NCBI GenBank assembly: GCA_003342815.1
Contig: PTEX01000310.1
Location: 114,560 to 178,559 of the forward strand
Direction: 5' to 3'
Length of the DNA: 64,000 bases
Source of the DNA: Eudromia elegans
Taxonomy: Eukaryota > Chordata > Aves > Tinamiformes > Tinamidae
Shown here: one piece after another, positions 24,390 to 37,479 of the stretch
How the letters are laid out: each line of letters starts with the position of its first letter
Numbering within the stretch: the first letter of the stretch is position 1
The notes under the pieces: generated by a model
Seen by the model: the letters and a program-made list of their open reading frames with translations, nothing else
Databases searched by the model: none
What the model was told of the DNA's origin: nothing
Position numbers and translations under genes: made by a program

Positions 24390-25335
24390 TTTCTTTGAGG
24401 TATCCTTAAGGATCTTCACTGTTGGGGATTCCATAGTTTACTGAGACAACCTGGTGTTTTAGGAATTGTTCCTTAATATGCAGCCTAATCTTTTTGGATG
24501 CAATTTAAACTTTTCCCGAATTGTCCTAAAGCCATTCAGTATCTTCATCAGCCTGACAGTCTTTAGCACACATCTGCATAATTTTCTCATTTAAAATAGG
24601 GGAAATCACAGTTCTTTCAGTGTTCATTGGAGATTTTTGATTCTCTTCATTATTCTTTTCTGGACCCTTTCTGACTAGCTCACATCTGCCCAGAAGTGCA
24701 CTACTCCAAGCTGGACACGGTTCTCTAGAGCACAAGTAGGATAGTGCGATTGATGTTGTAAGTCTGTGTTCATATATATTTTTCTAAGTACACATTTTCT
24801 TCTCAGCAGGTTGAAAAAGCCATTCTCAGCTTGTTAATTACTAGAGAAAATCAACAGTTCTCTTCTGTGAACCAGTGGCTCCCTGTCCTCAGCTGAGGTG
24901 AAGGATTGTTCCAGCCCAATCGCAGCACTTTGCCCTTGTCCCCATCTGAACAGCATCCTGCTTGTTTCAGGTTGTTGCCAGGAGTAGTCTGCCAACAGTT
25001 CTCTCTGAGTTTGCAAACCAATTGGAAACTATTCTATAACAACTTCGTCTAGACCCTAGTTTAATCTGCTTATGAAGACTATTTCATGAAACAATATCAA
25101 AAGACTTACTGGAGATATGCAATATTTACAGCTTTTTCCCCTACCAGTCAAGTAATGTGTATACAGGGTTCGTTCATGACAGCTACGTGTTGATTATTAC
25201 TTGTCTTATTGCTGTCTCTCAAATGCTTAAAAATTGCATATTTCAGTTATTTGTTCCAATGTTTTATTTGGAGTAGGAGATTACCTGCAAATTCCTGTGT
25301 CATTCTTTCCTCCACTGAGCTGAAGACAGCTAAAT
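24390..25335 (-). mobile_element. Ancient, heavily decayed CR1/L3-like LINE fragment
   Basis: Many landmarks in the right order match my memory of old CR1-clade LINEs shared by turtles, crocodilians and birds, read here as reverse complement. They are: GGGATTCCATAG near 24,425; TGCAATTTAAAC (24,499-24,510); CTTTTCTGGACCCTTTCT (24,654-24,671); CTGGACACGGTTCTCTAG (24,711-24,728); a GTTTGCAAACCAATTGG block near 25,009; TTCGTCTAGACCCTAGTT (25,044-25,061); ATCAAAAGACTTACTGGA (25,096-25,113); and TTTGTTCCAATGTTTTAT near 25,250. These correspond to the 3' UTR/ORF2 end (low coordinate) through the reverse-transcriptase coding part (high coordinate). No frame survives: minus-strand frames at 24,526-24,735 and 24,834-25,016 are remnants or chance. 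The 5' edge is vague and ends near the poly(T) at 25,353. Much older than the CR1 at 12.1 kb. Confidence 0.78.
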
Positions 25336-25352
25336 CTCTGTTCTTTTCTCTC

Positions 25353-25371
25353 TTTTTTTTTTTTTTTTTTT
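25353..25371 (+). repeat. Poly(T) tract, 19 bases
   Basis: Run of 19 T following a C/T-rich lead-in (25,340-25,352). It sits at the edge of the ancient LINE and may have grown out of that element's T-rich segment. It is followed by ACCTAATTAATCAATAACCTAAT-type near-repeats at about 25,390-25,427. Confidence 0.9.
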
Positions 25372-26218
25372 CTGGTCATTCATTTCATAACCTAATTAAT
25401 CAATAACCTAATCAATTAATAACCTAATTGCACCTGTGGTAGTACTCCTTTCTAAGATCTTGGTCTTGGATCCTGAGGAAGGATCTCTTCCTTAGAGAAG
25501 AACACTATGCCTTTCCCATTCTGATACTCAGCCCTCGGCTACCATGGCTCAGCACTAACTGAGATTGTCCCAGCAGGTCTAAGTGCTGTGCTACACTTCT
25601 GCTCTTTCAGAAGCAGTGCCATGTTGTTAATACACTGAGCAGACAGCCTTCTTAAATCTAAGTATGATTTACTTAGAACCAAGGATTTTCAGAGAAAGTC
25701 AATCTCTATGCTATCAGCTGTCTACTCACATGTTTAGCTCACTGGTTGTCTACACATGGTGATCTTGATAGATCATAGTTTCCAGCAGACCTGCTGTAAG
25801 GCATGATATCTGGGCATGATAATACTTAGCTCCAGGATCAGCTACCTTATCTTCAGGATATACACAATTATTTGTTACAAGAAAACAGAATTTTACATCA
25901 TCTTCCTTTCAAGAAATGAAAAGGAGTTTTGGGGTGTTTTTTTGTAAATTTTATTTCACCCATTACTGGTTAATGGGTGTACTGGAAATGGCAGTACTGG
26001 AAAACAGTTATAAAGTTTTGGTAGAGGTGGCGCAAAAAGAGGCTGTTGCCTCAGATATTCCCCCATGACTCCTCCCCTTTTCCTTTCTCTTCCTAGTGGA
26101 TTTATCCAGAATCAACCAGCTGTTGCTCTCACGTTTGTTATTTTCCAGTGGCTTTCTATTAAATAAAATCAATATATTATTTACAGGATATTTATCTCAT
26201 TGACAAGATTGCATATAA

Positions 26219-26244
26219 GACTCCTAATATTGACTCCTAATATT
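26219..26244. repeat. Perfect 13-bp tandem duplication
   Basis: GACTCCTAATATT occurs twice head to tail (26,219-26,231 and 26,232-26,244) with no mismatch: a small slippage duplication. Confidence 0.9.
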
Positions 26245-27801
26245 ACTGCAAGGTACTGATTCGGCTCCTCATCTTCCACTAAAATGATTCGTGGTATTGT
26301 ACATTCTAGGATTAATTGTAATGGCAGTGGGTTCCTTGCCTCAGGGAATGTTTTGCAGCTGTTACATAAAACCTCTTTGCTTTATTGCCTATCAAATGCA
26401 TCTGCATAGGCTAGTGAGAGATGTATTTCTATTTACCTACAAGATACTCCTACCTATTTGATATGTTTATCTCTCTATATATGGTATCTCTTTCTGTATG
26501 TACTATCCACTTACAGTGAGAGATAGAATCCTATTTTCCTTCCCCGCCCCCCCTAGTTCTGCATATGCACTGTCCTTTCTGACATCCTTGGCATCTCAAA
26601 GAAAGAGAAAAGGTCGCATTGGGATATTATCAGCCAGTGCTTTGAGAGGAGGGACAGCTTCTTCAAAGGTTTAATATTGCTTAGGTGACTCCCCTTAAAA
26701 CAACATCATTAAAATGTTTTCTTCAAAGAGGAACCGTAGACTGTGCGGTGAAAAGGTCACTCAGATGTTTGTTATGATCATGATGACCCACCATCTATAA
26801 ACAACAACAACAAATCAACACATCAAAGCAGATGCGTTGAATCAAAATGCTATACTGGAATTGCAGTTATGGCAGTAAGTCCAAATACATCCAAATGCTA
26901 ATATACATTGAGGGCAAAGTATGAAACCCTCTGTTATTAAGTATACTGAGAAACACAGAGCTGTTCCTATAGCTGTGTAAAAACACTGGATATTTTTAGC
27001 ATGTGTCATTCTAGATCCGAAGTTAGAAAGGGAATGGAAGGTTGCCCCCTTTAAAATGCCTTTTGTTTCTGAGGATACCAAAGTCATAGAGCTCTGATTC
27101 TATGAGGTTATTTATGGATGGGCTGGCAAGTTCTCTTTGGAGGAAAAGCAGTTGTGAAAATTGAAAAATCTTGGAAAACCATGCTGGCAGCTATTAAATG
27201 CAGACACAGGAGAAAGCACTAAACCCAAAACTACTCAGGGCTTAACTAGGACAATCCTAAGCATTTCCATGCTCTGCCCAACCAACTCTCCCTTTGTGCC
27301 TACAACCTTCTCTCCAAATGCTAAGTTGGAAAATTTTTCTTAGTTGATGTGCTAATACATTCTTAATGCTTAGGGAATGGCACGACGGTAGATATGAATA
27401 ATACAGTGTTCCTGGGCTTCCCCTAATGTTTCTAATTTATATAAATGAAGTATTGTGATGTTAAAAGGAGCTTCCTGCTGCTGCTGCTGGTAAATGGGAA
27501 TAGGCTATTTAAATAGCAGAGATGTGGACTTTAATACTAAAGTATTAAAAGAAACCACATATACTCATTTAGAGTGCTGCTTAATCTTAGAAGTTAGCAA
27601 GGCCTCAGGCAAAGAGAGGTTCTCAATACATGACTTTGAGGCGTTTTACAGGGAAAAACAAATAATGCTATTTCCTACTAACTAGTTTTATTATTATTAT
27701 TATCACTTTTTTTTAGTGTTAGCAGCGCCTTTGGTTTACAAATTTTGCTAGCACTGACTAGCTCCAGTTCTTTACCACAAGTTTTAGTGTATATCTACTT
27801 C

Positions 27802-27817
27802 TTTTTTTTTTTTTTTT
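27802..27817 (+). repeat. Poly(T) tract, 16 bases
   Basis: Uninterrupted T run. A TTA-repeat (ATTATTATTATTAT) lies about 110 bases upstream near 27,690-27,705. Confidence 0.9.
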
Positions 27818-30800
27818 ACATTTGAGTGTGAGCCAGATTTGGTTGATCACTGGGTGATCTACGGGGTCTGTGGACTTGAGTATTCACTAAGTAACATCAT
27901 TTAATAGATTTAATGATCTTCAAGCAATTTCTTGGCCTATAGACTGGCCAGACCCACATGTCTTATGGCAGGGTTTTTCATGTGTCAGTGTGAAGACCAC
28001 ATACTCAGTTTCAGCAATTCCATCGAGAAGCCTGCCAGCATAACCAGTGGACATGTCAGACATACATTCTTCTTCTTCCAGATCCTTTGCATTGTATAGA
28101 GATGACAGACTGTATTGCAGCAATTATACAGTGAGGTGAATGTTTGTGAATGGGCTGTCTAGCCTGTCTTTCTCCCCAGGTCATGGTATTTGGACTGTGA
28201 GTGCCAGGTGAGTTTTCCCCAGGGCTGCAGAATGGGCCCACCACAGGACACAGAGAATGGGAAGAGCTCAGATCAGAGCTCAGGTCAGAGTTTGGAGGGA
28301 CATGGATGAGATAAGATGTTTGACAAGCTGCTGTTCTCAGTCAGTAAGAATTGGGGATGCACATGGGGCTTTAGGAAATGTTTTCCTAGTCTGATCCATC
28401 TAGTTGGAAGCCTAACTATTCCTATATTTTGTTCAGTCTAGTTCCTTCCAATATGCAGTTGAAGAGCCTCTGTGTACAGAATTGAGGCAGGTTCCAGAAG
28501 AGGGACATTCGGTAATTTCCAAATTTGATGAAATAACAACAGGACTAACAGATCAGCCACATCTGTTGCAAACTAGTGGTTGCTGGTTGCTGTACTGCTG
28601 TACTGTGCTAGGAAAACTTCTGACTGCAAGACAAGCTTTTAGAGATATGTTTAGTATCTCAGAATGTGCTACAGTCTAGAAAAGCCAAATGAGCCTATTC
28701 CAGAAATGATACAGTGCTGGCTGGATGCAGTGCAGCGTGTATTATATGTTTGAGATACAAGCTATGAGACAGTGAGTAATATATATTAATCTAATACTAG
28801 ACACATCGGCCCAACGCTTGAGTATAAGAGTGAAGAGATTCACTGAGTGTCATTGCAAAGCTTGTGTATCTTAACCACTGTTGGCAGCTTTTTGTGCACA
28901 AGCTGTACTTTGTGTCCCTGGGTTGAACAAAGATCATACAGCAGCCAGGATGCTATTAAAGCTTAAAAAGCAAATACATGTTTGGCTTTATTTTTCTTTT
29001 CTTCCACTTGTTACTGTGATCACTACAGTGCCAACTTTAAAAGAGCAGTGAGAAGGCCATAACAGTCGTGCAAAACGTTTGAACCCCCTGGTTGCCTGAT
29101 TTTTCTTAGCAATAGCCCTAAATTTACAAAGTCATAGAGAATACTGTGCCCATTGTAACTGTGAGGAAATACCTGTGATGTACATTGTCAATGAAAAAAA
29201 AAAAGCCCACATTTTACGAAGGTCACAGATTTGTGTTTTTATGTATAAAAATGTGGTCCCCCGCCAAAAAAAAAAAATGGAGCAAAGGAGGGAGGGGCAA
29301 CCCATGCCAGTGTAGACATGTAAGAATGGATGAGCAGGTACCGAGATTTGCATGTGCAAAAACATCAGTGTTAATTTGTCAGTAAGTTGTAAATTTCCCC
29401 CATTTCCAGCAAGTTATGATGAATTAGGTCAGCTTTATGCAACTAATTTATGTTAGTTTTGATAGTTCGGAAGTAGACAGCAGCCATTCACTAACCTGCA
29501 GCAAATTATAAATGAGTTTCGGTGTTCCTGAAGAAGGATCTGCTCTCTGCAGCCAGGACCGATGATATCGTCAGTGCCAAATGGTGATCCACAGTGGATC
29601 AGTGAGGTAGGATGAAGTCCTCTGTCCTCTGTCTCTAGTGGCAGAACTTTTTCAGGGCAGAAGACAACCGGTGGAGGCAGAGCAAAGGGAAACAAGATCT
29701 TTGGGGCATAAGGAGGATTGAAAATTATTTCTTTAGAGGCCAGAGTTGGTCTGTAAATAATAATCAAGACTTAACTCACAGATATGTTGTTCTGCATGGA
29801 TCTTCAGGAGCTGGTTTTCCCAAAGGCATAACCTCAGGATTGTTTGGAAAAGAATATCCCAAGATTGTGCTGAAAAGGAAAGAGAAATTGTCCCTGTTGG
29901 CAGTGTATCACATGCTTTCGTGGATTCATTTGCTTGATGTTCCTGCAGCTGGAATGGCAGAGACAGGAATTATGTTGGACACAGACACCCTCAGTTCACG
30001 AATGGAGTGTTTTAATTATGCCTGCAGACTTCCCCTAGACAGCAGGGAGAAACTGTGCATGGATCAATGCTGAATATGTAGTAACTGCTCTTCGGTCAAA
30101 ATTAGATGTTCAGTTCCACTGAGAAAGTAATAAGGAAACAGTATGTCTTTATTTGCTCCACTTGTACGGAAGATTCTTGCAAAGGTGAAGTCACTGTCAC
30201 TACAAAGAGGATTTAAAGTATATATTAAATTAAGGTATATATAAATAAAGAATAAAGAAAAGGTGGTTTCTGTGGAATTATTTAACATTTCTCTATGATA
30301 GCTTAGTAAATCAGATGACAAATAGATGCTTTGATTTTTTTACATCATATTACTATTATGCCACTGTTGTTTTTAGTTACAATGATTCCACCAACGAAAA
30401 ATATCTTCCATATTGTTTATACACTGAGGTACAATACTTCACAGCTTAGCATGTCCTCAGAGTTGTGCATGGATGTATTGCTGTGTAAGAGCAGTGAAAT
30501 AACCTGAACTTAGATATTTGAGTTAGATATGGTAGGATCTGTATTTTCATTTTACAGAATGATTTGTGGGTGATTATGTAAGGAAAAACAAACAGATAAA
30601 CCTCTGTTAGGATTTGTTTCACAGTCAGAGGATTTGTGTACTCATGCACTTAATGGAAATTTGGCCCCAAGAGAACTAAAGCACAAGCAGAGCTTCAAAA
30701 TAAAACTTGAAATAGCACTTTCATACTTAAAACACCTACACGATGTGACTGGCACTTTCTTTCATGCTGCATCTAGAAGGAGAATAAGTTCTGAAGCAGA

Positions 30801-31178
30801 AGTGACAATTTCAATTGATTGTATAATTCTTCTTCATTTCCTCTATTATAAGCCACTATTGTATTTTGTGCCTAACAACCACTTATTCCATCCTGAAGTT
30901 ATAAGTGAATTAAGTCTATATATAGTCCATAAGCAAGCATATGATCCTTGTGGAATGACAGCTGAATGTAAACAGAGAGATACTTACTCACTGCTGGTGA
31001 TTGAACTACTCAGGATTAACTTGGGAACATTGTGCCTGCCTTTATAATGAGCAGATCTGTAGCATGACAAAATAATTCACATCAGTGCCCTCATCAGTTT
31101 CCTCCTTGATCTAGAAACCTCAGTATTTGGAGGCAGTCAGGGCAGAGTTTCTCTCAGCAAGCTTTGAAGAGCTTGCCG

Positions 31179-31200
31179 AGGGCTATTTCAGGGCTATTTC
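31179..31200. repeat. 11-bp tandem duplication
   Basis: AGGGCTATTTC is repeated directly at 31,179-31,189 and 31,190-31,200 without mismatch. Confidence 0.85.
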
Positions 31201-34200
31201 TAAATATGCCTAGAATCCTACTGCATAAACCAAAACTCAGGTAGATTTCCCTTAATCTTCCCAGTGCAATCTGCAAAGTCTCATTTTTACTTGATATTAC
31301 TTTGATACATGATAGGAATGAATGGTGTAAGTTCTATAGGTCTCAATTCCTCTCAGAGACACAGAAATTGCCAAAAAAGTCAAGTGTGTTATTTTTGAAA
31401 GCTGATTTCTAGTCTTTTTAACCCTCATTGGACAGCAGCCACAAGCTCTGATGACCGAAACCTGCCTGTGAGCTACTGAGTAGTGACATTTCCAGTTCTT
31501 CTGCCTTTTGACCTAACTATACTATAAGGAAAAACGAAAGTTTCCCAGAGCAGCTGATTGTTTTGATACCAATTTATAGAGTAAGTAAATAATTACAAAA
31601 GAAAATCTTCCTAACTCGCAGGAAAGGAAAAAATTCCTGCAAAACAAAATGTATTATTTATGAGAACTGATGGAGGGAAAACAATGTGTTCCTCTTTTCC
31701 CTAAACCTGCCTTTTGGTGGTGTAAGAAGCTTGCAAGGGGAGTGATGTTCATCTCACACCTCTGCATGTCCTTCCACTTCTTCACTCACAGCTCTATAAA
31801 GTCTCTCACCTAGGAAGACCAAAGGGAGCATTTAGCTAGTGATAATCCCATTAGAGTGATGTGTTCTGCAGAGTGCCGCATTGTAAATAGTGTCATGCCA
31901 AACTGGTCAGAATATTTTAATAACTGTTTGATATTACATGATTTGTCAAAGTCAAAACACTTTTTGAAAACTCATCAGTTTTGATGAAGTTTCAAAAGGG
32001 CAGTGAATGATGCCCATTTCCTGGTCATTTCTCTTCAGGGGGAAAAAAAAAGCCTAAAACTAATCTCTCAAAACTGAAAATAAACTTCTTGATGCAGTTT
32101 CATTTTGTTTGAAAACTTTGTGTTTTTGCTCTTCAAGAAACAATTTTTCTTGAAACTTCAGAAATTGTCGAAGTTGTAATTAACATCCTTGAGACATCTT
32201 GCTTTTCAAAATCAGTGGAAAAGATTTATTTGATTCTAAGGATTCCAGGAAGAAGACCTCAGTAGATCAGGGCTGACATATATACACTTTTTTGACTACA
32301 CCACAGAATGAGGCAGTAGCATTGGATGATCGATGTATATGAAACTATATTCTATGTAACTATTGACAAGACAAAATTCGGGCTTCAGTGATGCTCTGTA
32401 GATTCAGTATCTGATTTTTGTCAGTCAAGGAAATCTGAGGCTGTGGAAACCGGAGAAAGCTGTGCCTTACAAAAGAGCGTCTCAGCTTGTCTTCTTGATG
32501 GAGTTTTTTTTTTTTTTTGTAGCTCTTTTAACTGAGTCTGAGAGAAGGAAAAAAAATACATCTTCAAGACTCTTCCCCACGCAACTTCTTCTTTTAGCAA
32601 GTATTGGTCATACATCCTTCTATCACAACCTAGAAAGGAATTAACTCTTTAGGACGTAGGAAGATCATTCTGAACTAATACTTCAGTTTGGTGAGAAAAA
32701 TATAAACATGGGACTTCTATCTGACAGATCAGTGTGTTGAAAGAAATTCTAAAGCGTGAATTGAAAGGTGATGCTTGGGAAGGCAAGGTCCCACCCAAGT
32801 AAGAGGATTTGCCCAAAGGAAGAGTGTGCAGACCCAAGCTCTGCACAGGAGGGCCGTATCCATGATCTGAGGCGATTATTTTATCCTCCCTGAGCGGCTG
32901 GAGGAGGAGCACTACATCCCATCAGTGCATCTTCGGGGTGGCCTGAGGAGGCTGGCAGAAGCTCTTGGTTGACATGAGCCTTAGCACCGCAGGGGCCAAA
33001 TCTTGCCTACTGCGATGCTGAATCCTCACCACCCGTTCCGCGGCCTCCTGCTCTTCACCATGGCACTGTGAACCCACAACTTCAACTCCCCCTCCCTCGC
33101 CTGAGATTCAAGGGAGAATGAAGGAGCTGATCTAGGATTATCTCTACAAGACTATTTCCGTTAAAGCTAAGTGAGATTTTTATTTTTTTTCCTTCTTAAT
33201 CCCTAACTCTTTAGTTTTGGAAAATAAAAGTAATCATGAGCTTTTCTGATCTTTTTAAATAGGCAAATATGTGTCTGAATGATACACTGCCTGTCATTTT
33301 ATCTCAGTTAAAGACACAATATGCTTTCTAACCCTGTGACATTCCTTTGTGGTTTTCATAATTAGAAAAAATGTTGACATTTAGATTCAGCGCAGTTTAG
33401 GATATCAAAAAATTCCCCATTTCATGTAAAATCTCTAACTCACTAATTATTTTCCAAAGCTGGGATCAGGTGTTTGTAAGCCATTTAAGAGAAATAAATT
33501 AGTGTTCTATAGAGACTGCTATTGGCAAGGCTGTTAAGTGGGTTGAACTCCCCTTTCAGAACTTTACAAAACTGAAAAGTGTCAGCTTTATGAATGTTGG
33601 ATCCTCAGGAAAAAAAAAAAATAATACCATCCCTAAAACTATTAATTTGTGTCTTTGAATAAACACCTGCTAATTATTTTTTATCCAGTCTCAGAAATAA
33701 GGCTCACAATGAAAGGTATGAAAATAATGGAAAAAGATGACCTAATAAACTCATGAAAAGTGCTTGAAATAAACCCAATTGTAATAGAGTACTGTCTTAA
33801 TCATAAGCATGTTTACCATTGGCGAAAACTGTGGGTGTTAGACCATTTCAATTACTGTTAGCTATCTAAGGCTCCAGGCCTGCAGTCAGTGACGCACACA
33901 TTTGACTTCAGATGACTTCAGATGAGTGCATGACAGTCTGTTGAGGTCACAGAAAGCATGTGTTTGTAGGCTGGGACATAATCAGGCATGTCCTGTTTCA
34001 TTGCCATCTTGTGCACAGCCACCCTCAAGTAATGCCCACACAAAATGCGGGCAAAATAAGTGTAAGAAGGTACTAAATCAGAAAAACAGCACTTTATATC
34101 CACCTCAGATGTTTTTAATTCTTGTGCAAATAACTATACACAAGAGTACTTGTTTTTTTCATGTCAAATGGTTTGGGATGCTAGGGGATAACTGCATGCT

Positions 34201-34792
34201 TCATAAAGGAAAAAGAGGAGAAAATAAGAAACCTCCAAAACCCATCAACCAACTCATTTCTATTCCCACCTATAGATGTATGTAAATACTTCACAGGCTA
34301 GGTTCTCAAATGGCTGTGATCTCAAGGAAGAGTTGCCAGATAGACGTGGAAAAAGTGCCTAAACACAAATCTCTGACAAAATCTTGTAGTTAAATCATTA
34401 ACTACAGTAACAGAGGCATACTTTTACCATCAAAGTCACAGAGGTAGTCAAAGTACATATATTAATATCTTGCCAAGAAGGGTCATCATTTTCAGATGTA
34501 TTCCAAAGGAAATTCATACAATTAATACAATATTACAGGTGATGTAAATAAATCATAATGGAACAGTTGGTATCCAAATAAAATATTAGATACCTGCTGT
34601 TCAAATCATCTTCTTTTGAATTCTCTGATTCCTTCATTATCCTTGAAACTGTCAAACAATCCACAAGTATGATCACTGATGTTCAGTTTGCACCTTGAGA
34701 AAAAGTCTGGGAGACTTTAGTGGTATTGTAGCAAAACATTTTTTTTCCAGAAGTTTTTATTTGTTTTCTGTTTTGTTTGTTTATTTTTTGTG

Positions 34793-34818
34793 TTTTTTTT
34801 TTTTTNTTTTTTTTTTTT
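34793..34818 (+). repeat. Poly(T) tract containing the only unresolved base
   Basis: Thirteen T, one N (34,806), then twelve T. The N marks an uncertain base or collapsed length in a homopolymer, so the true tract length is unknown. TTTG/TTTA-rich sequence precedes it from about 34,755. Confidence 0.95.
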
Positions 34819-34829
34819 ACCTGCTACTA

Positions 34830-36715
34830 ATCTGAAACAGGATAGAATGGGTACATTTTCTTCTTCTTAGATAATAATCTAATAATCTTAACTAATAAGT
34901 TAAGCTTCTTTGGAAATAAAACAGTGGAACTCTCAATTCTCTGGCTAAATAAAAACATCTGTAAGTCTAACTAAAGTCAAGCCAAAAGGAAAAAACACTG
35001 GGTTTTTTTTTTAATGCAACAAAGAATGAAACATTTTATTTAAAATGAAATTGTGTACTTCCTTTCCTTTGGAATGCTTTTTTTCAATCCTATGTAAAAA
35101 TTATGATGATTTAGAAATGAAAATGCTATTTAGAGAAAAAAAAGTTTTTATCATTAAAAATAAACACAGAAGTTTTTAGGAAAAAAGATTTATTTTGATG
35201 CTAAATAATAGTGTTCTTGTTGAAGCTCACTGATTAGCAAAATTACTTTTCTCAAAGTTATAAAAGAACCTCCTGAGCTGTGATTTAAAAAATAGTGTAG
35301 GAATATGATTCCTTCCTCAGTGGACAATGCAGAGGGGAAGGGGAAGGATTGTCCCTTTCGGTGCTTGCAAAAGATTATCACCAGAGTTTTATTTTTGCTC
35401 TGTTGAGGAAATTTGAGGAAATTGTGTACAGCAAAGTAAAGGCAAATGCACCTCATTCATATATTTTTGATCAAAACTGTCCAGAACCTGATTAATTTTC
35501 ACTGCCATTAGTTTAGCATACCAAAGGTATTCATCTATGTTCTGATTTGGGGCTAGCCCCTAGTAGGCTGGCAAGCAGTCTTGGTGCTCATGAGGATCGT
35601 GGTATCCCCCTGGATCCCTCCCATGCCTTTTGCTGCTCCTGCTCTCTCTTTTCAGCAACAGCAGCTCTTTTGCCTTATCAGGAGCACTTCTCTAGGGAGC
35701 AATCAGCTTGCTCTACGAACCATAAAACTGCATTGTTCCTATCACTGTTTTCCTGTGTGTGAACATCAGTTGGGAAATGTGTGTTAGGACCTTAATTATT
35801 CATTAGCTTATGGCCAGCTTTTTCACACAGCTTCCTCTTTTATAAATATGACTTCAGCCGATTCAATAATAATAAGCCAATAATATTGTGCCTAAAACAA
35901 TTCCCCCACTAACAGAGAGTTGGAAACAAAATCTTAGATTGGATGGCTGGCAGATTACTGAAGTTTTTCTTCTATAAACCCTGGATAGACTTGTATTCAA
36001 TTTAACTCAAATAACTTATTTGCTTTAAATTGTACCCTCTTTGCAATATGATGCCAGGAAACCAATTCAGAAGAGTTCATCATATGTCTACAAGAGGAAA
36101 TTATTTTCCTCTGGTGAGTTTCTGAAGCTTAGAAATACATTCCCAGAGGAGACATGGTAGTATACATCATGAATTTTTTAGCACACTCATTGTAAGAGAG
36201 CAAATAAGATAGTATTCACTATGCTGTACACTTTGCACTTACACTTTTAGGCTTAATTTGCAACAAATAAAAATCAGACTAGATAGGAAAATCTTCACAA
36301 TAAAGAGAAGTGATGGTCTACAAGAAGTGACATGAAAATGCTTATCAAACTTCTTTCTTTAAGAATTTACAGAACAGGCTAAGTAAAAAATTGTTTTCCT
36401 CTGGATATATGTGATCTTTTTTCAGGACAGAAGAAGAGTCTCATGGTATCTTAAAGTTCTTTCCAGCAATATAGTAATAGCACAAATAGTTATCTACATT
36501 CATCTATGCAAACCATTATCAGTGCTCTTTTCTACTACATTACAATTTTCTTGTTTATTTGCCATAATAATTATTCAGAATATTTAAATATTTCTGTCAG
36601 ATTTACATTCTATTTTTCTATTTTACATTCTAAGTGCCAGGTTATTAAATAATAAAGAAAAAAATAGCAAGATCAGATAAAGGAGGACCTACAAAGATAA
36701 CACAAATTTAGAAAT
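34830..36715. other. Non-coding AT-rich unique DNA
   Basis: No gene or repeat is recognised. Short frames (60-90 codons) around 35,190-35,790 overlap and look like chance. Several A-rich and T-rich runs of 8-10 bases occur. Confidence 0.65.
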
Positions 36716-36721
36716 TAGTAG

Positions 36722-36753
36722 AATTAGTAAGCTCTTAGAAGAGCTTACTAATT
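36722..36753. repeat. Near-perfect 32-bp palindrome (15-bp arms, 2-base centre)
   Basis: Left arm AATTAGTAAGCTCTT (36,722-36,736) and right arm AAGAGCTTACTAATT (36,739-36,753) are exact reverse complements separated by AG. The left arm is also preceded by a partial direct copy, AAATTAGTAG (36,712-36,721). The combination of direct and inverted copies within 45 bases suggests a templated insertion or replication template switch. No transposon ends are visible. Confidence 0.93.
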
Positions 36754-36759
36754 TGGGAT

Positions 36760-37475
36760 GCATCACTATGCAGAAGTTCAATTTAGGCCACTCATCCTTT
36801 GGTTCCCTGGGAGGAATGAACTTGCAAAGTTATTGGCCCTTCCCTGGTGTCTCAGGATGATCAGGACTTCCAAAAACTGGAGTTCAAATGTTCCAAAAGG
36901 GAAGAACCTCCTGTCTAAACTGTCTAAATGGTATATCTATTACTCTCTGACTCTTAACCGAAGCCCACTGAAAGGGAGACTTCTCTCTTTGCTTGACATC
37001 ACTATGTAAATGAAACTATGCAATGGTTAAAAAATAATTTGAAAACTGTTTTTTCAGAGGCAACCAGACATATCCATGTGCTCCAAAATGTACAGACATC
37101 TGTCTGAAAAGAGAAAAGAAGAGGAAATCTGAGCAGACAGACTGCTTAGGAACATATTGCATGAATAAATTTTATTGTCATCTATTCAGGGGAGTTAAAT
37201 CAGATTTGTACAAATTGTCCCAGAGCATTGTATTTCCAAGACTAACAGTATCAAAACAGGTAAGAGTTAAATGGAAAGAGAGAAGTCACTGGTCTTTCTG
37301 AACTGTTTTATAATTAAAAGTACAACTCGCTTGGGAAAAATATGTTTCTTAATCATTTAATCTCTTCCGATGACCTTACTTTCTCATCCTGCTAATAATT
37401 CAATTTTCTTCCAAGCAAGAAACAATAGTGAAAATGCATAAAATGAAACACAAAATTCAACCCTCAAGCAAGAAA
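36760..37475. other. Non-coding unique DNA
   Basis: An 83-codon plus frame at 36,758-37,009 has no recognisable domain. Nothing else is seen. Confidence 0.6.
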
Positions 37476-37479
37476 GTCT

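Larger units (their letters stand above)
25430..34790. other. Non-coding unique DNA
   Basis: No gene, RNA gene or dispersed repeat is recognised. Contents noted: a 13-bp tandem duplication (26,219-26,244), poly(T) (27,802-27,817), a short palindrome TGATCCACAGTGGATCA (29,585-29,601), an 11-bp tandem duplication (31,179-31,200), a GC-richer interval with CCGCGG around 32,980-33,110 (too small for a CpG island), and a 10-bp tandem duplication (33,904-33,923). Frames up to 137 codons (30,634-31,047) lack recognisable domains. Confidence 0.65.

Noticed and set aside
30634..31047. 137-codon plus frame
   Set aside because: No recognised family, no codon-bias or context support, and AT-rich chance composition.
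32980..33110. CpG island or promoter in the GC-richer patch with CCGCGG
   Set aside because: Only about 130 bases long with few CpGs, and no adjacent gene or core promoter elements; too small to be a CpG island.
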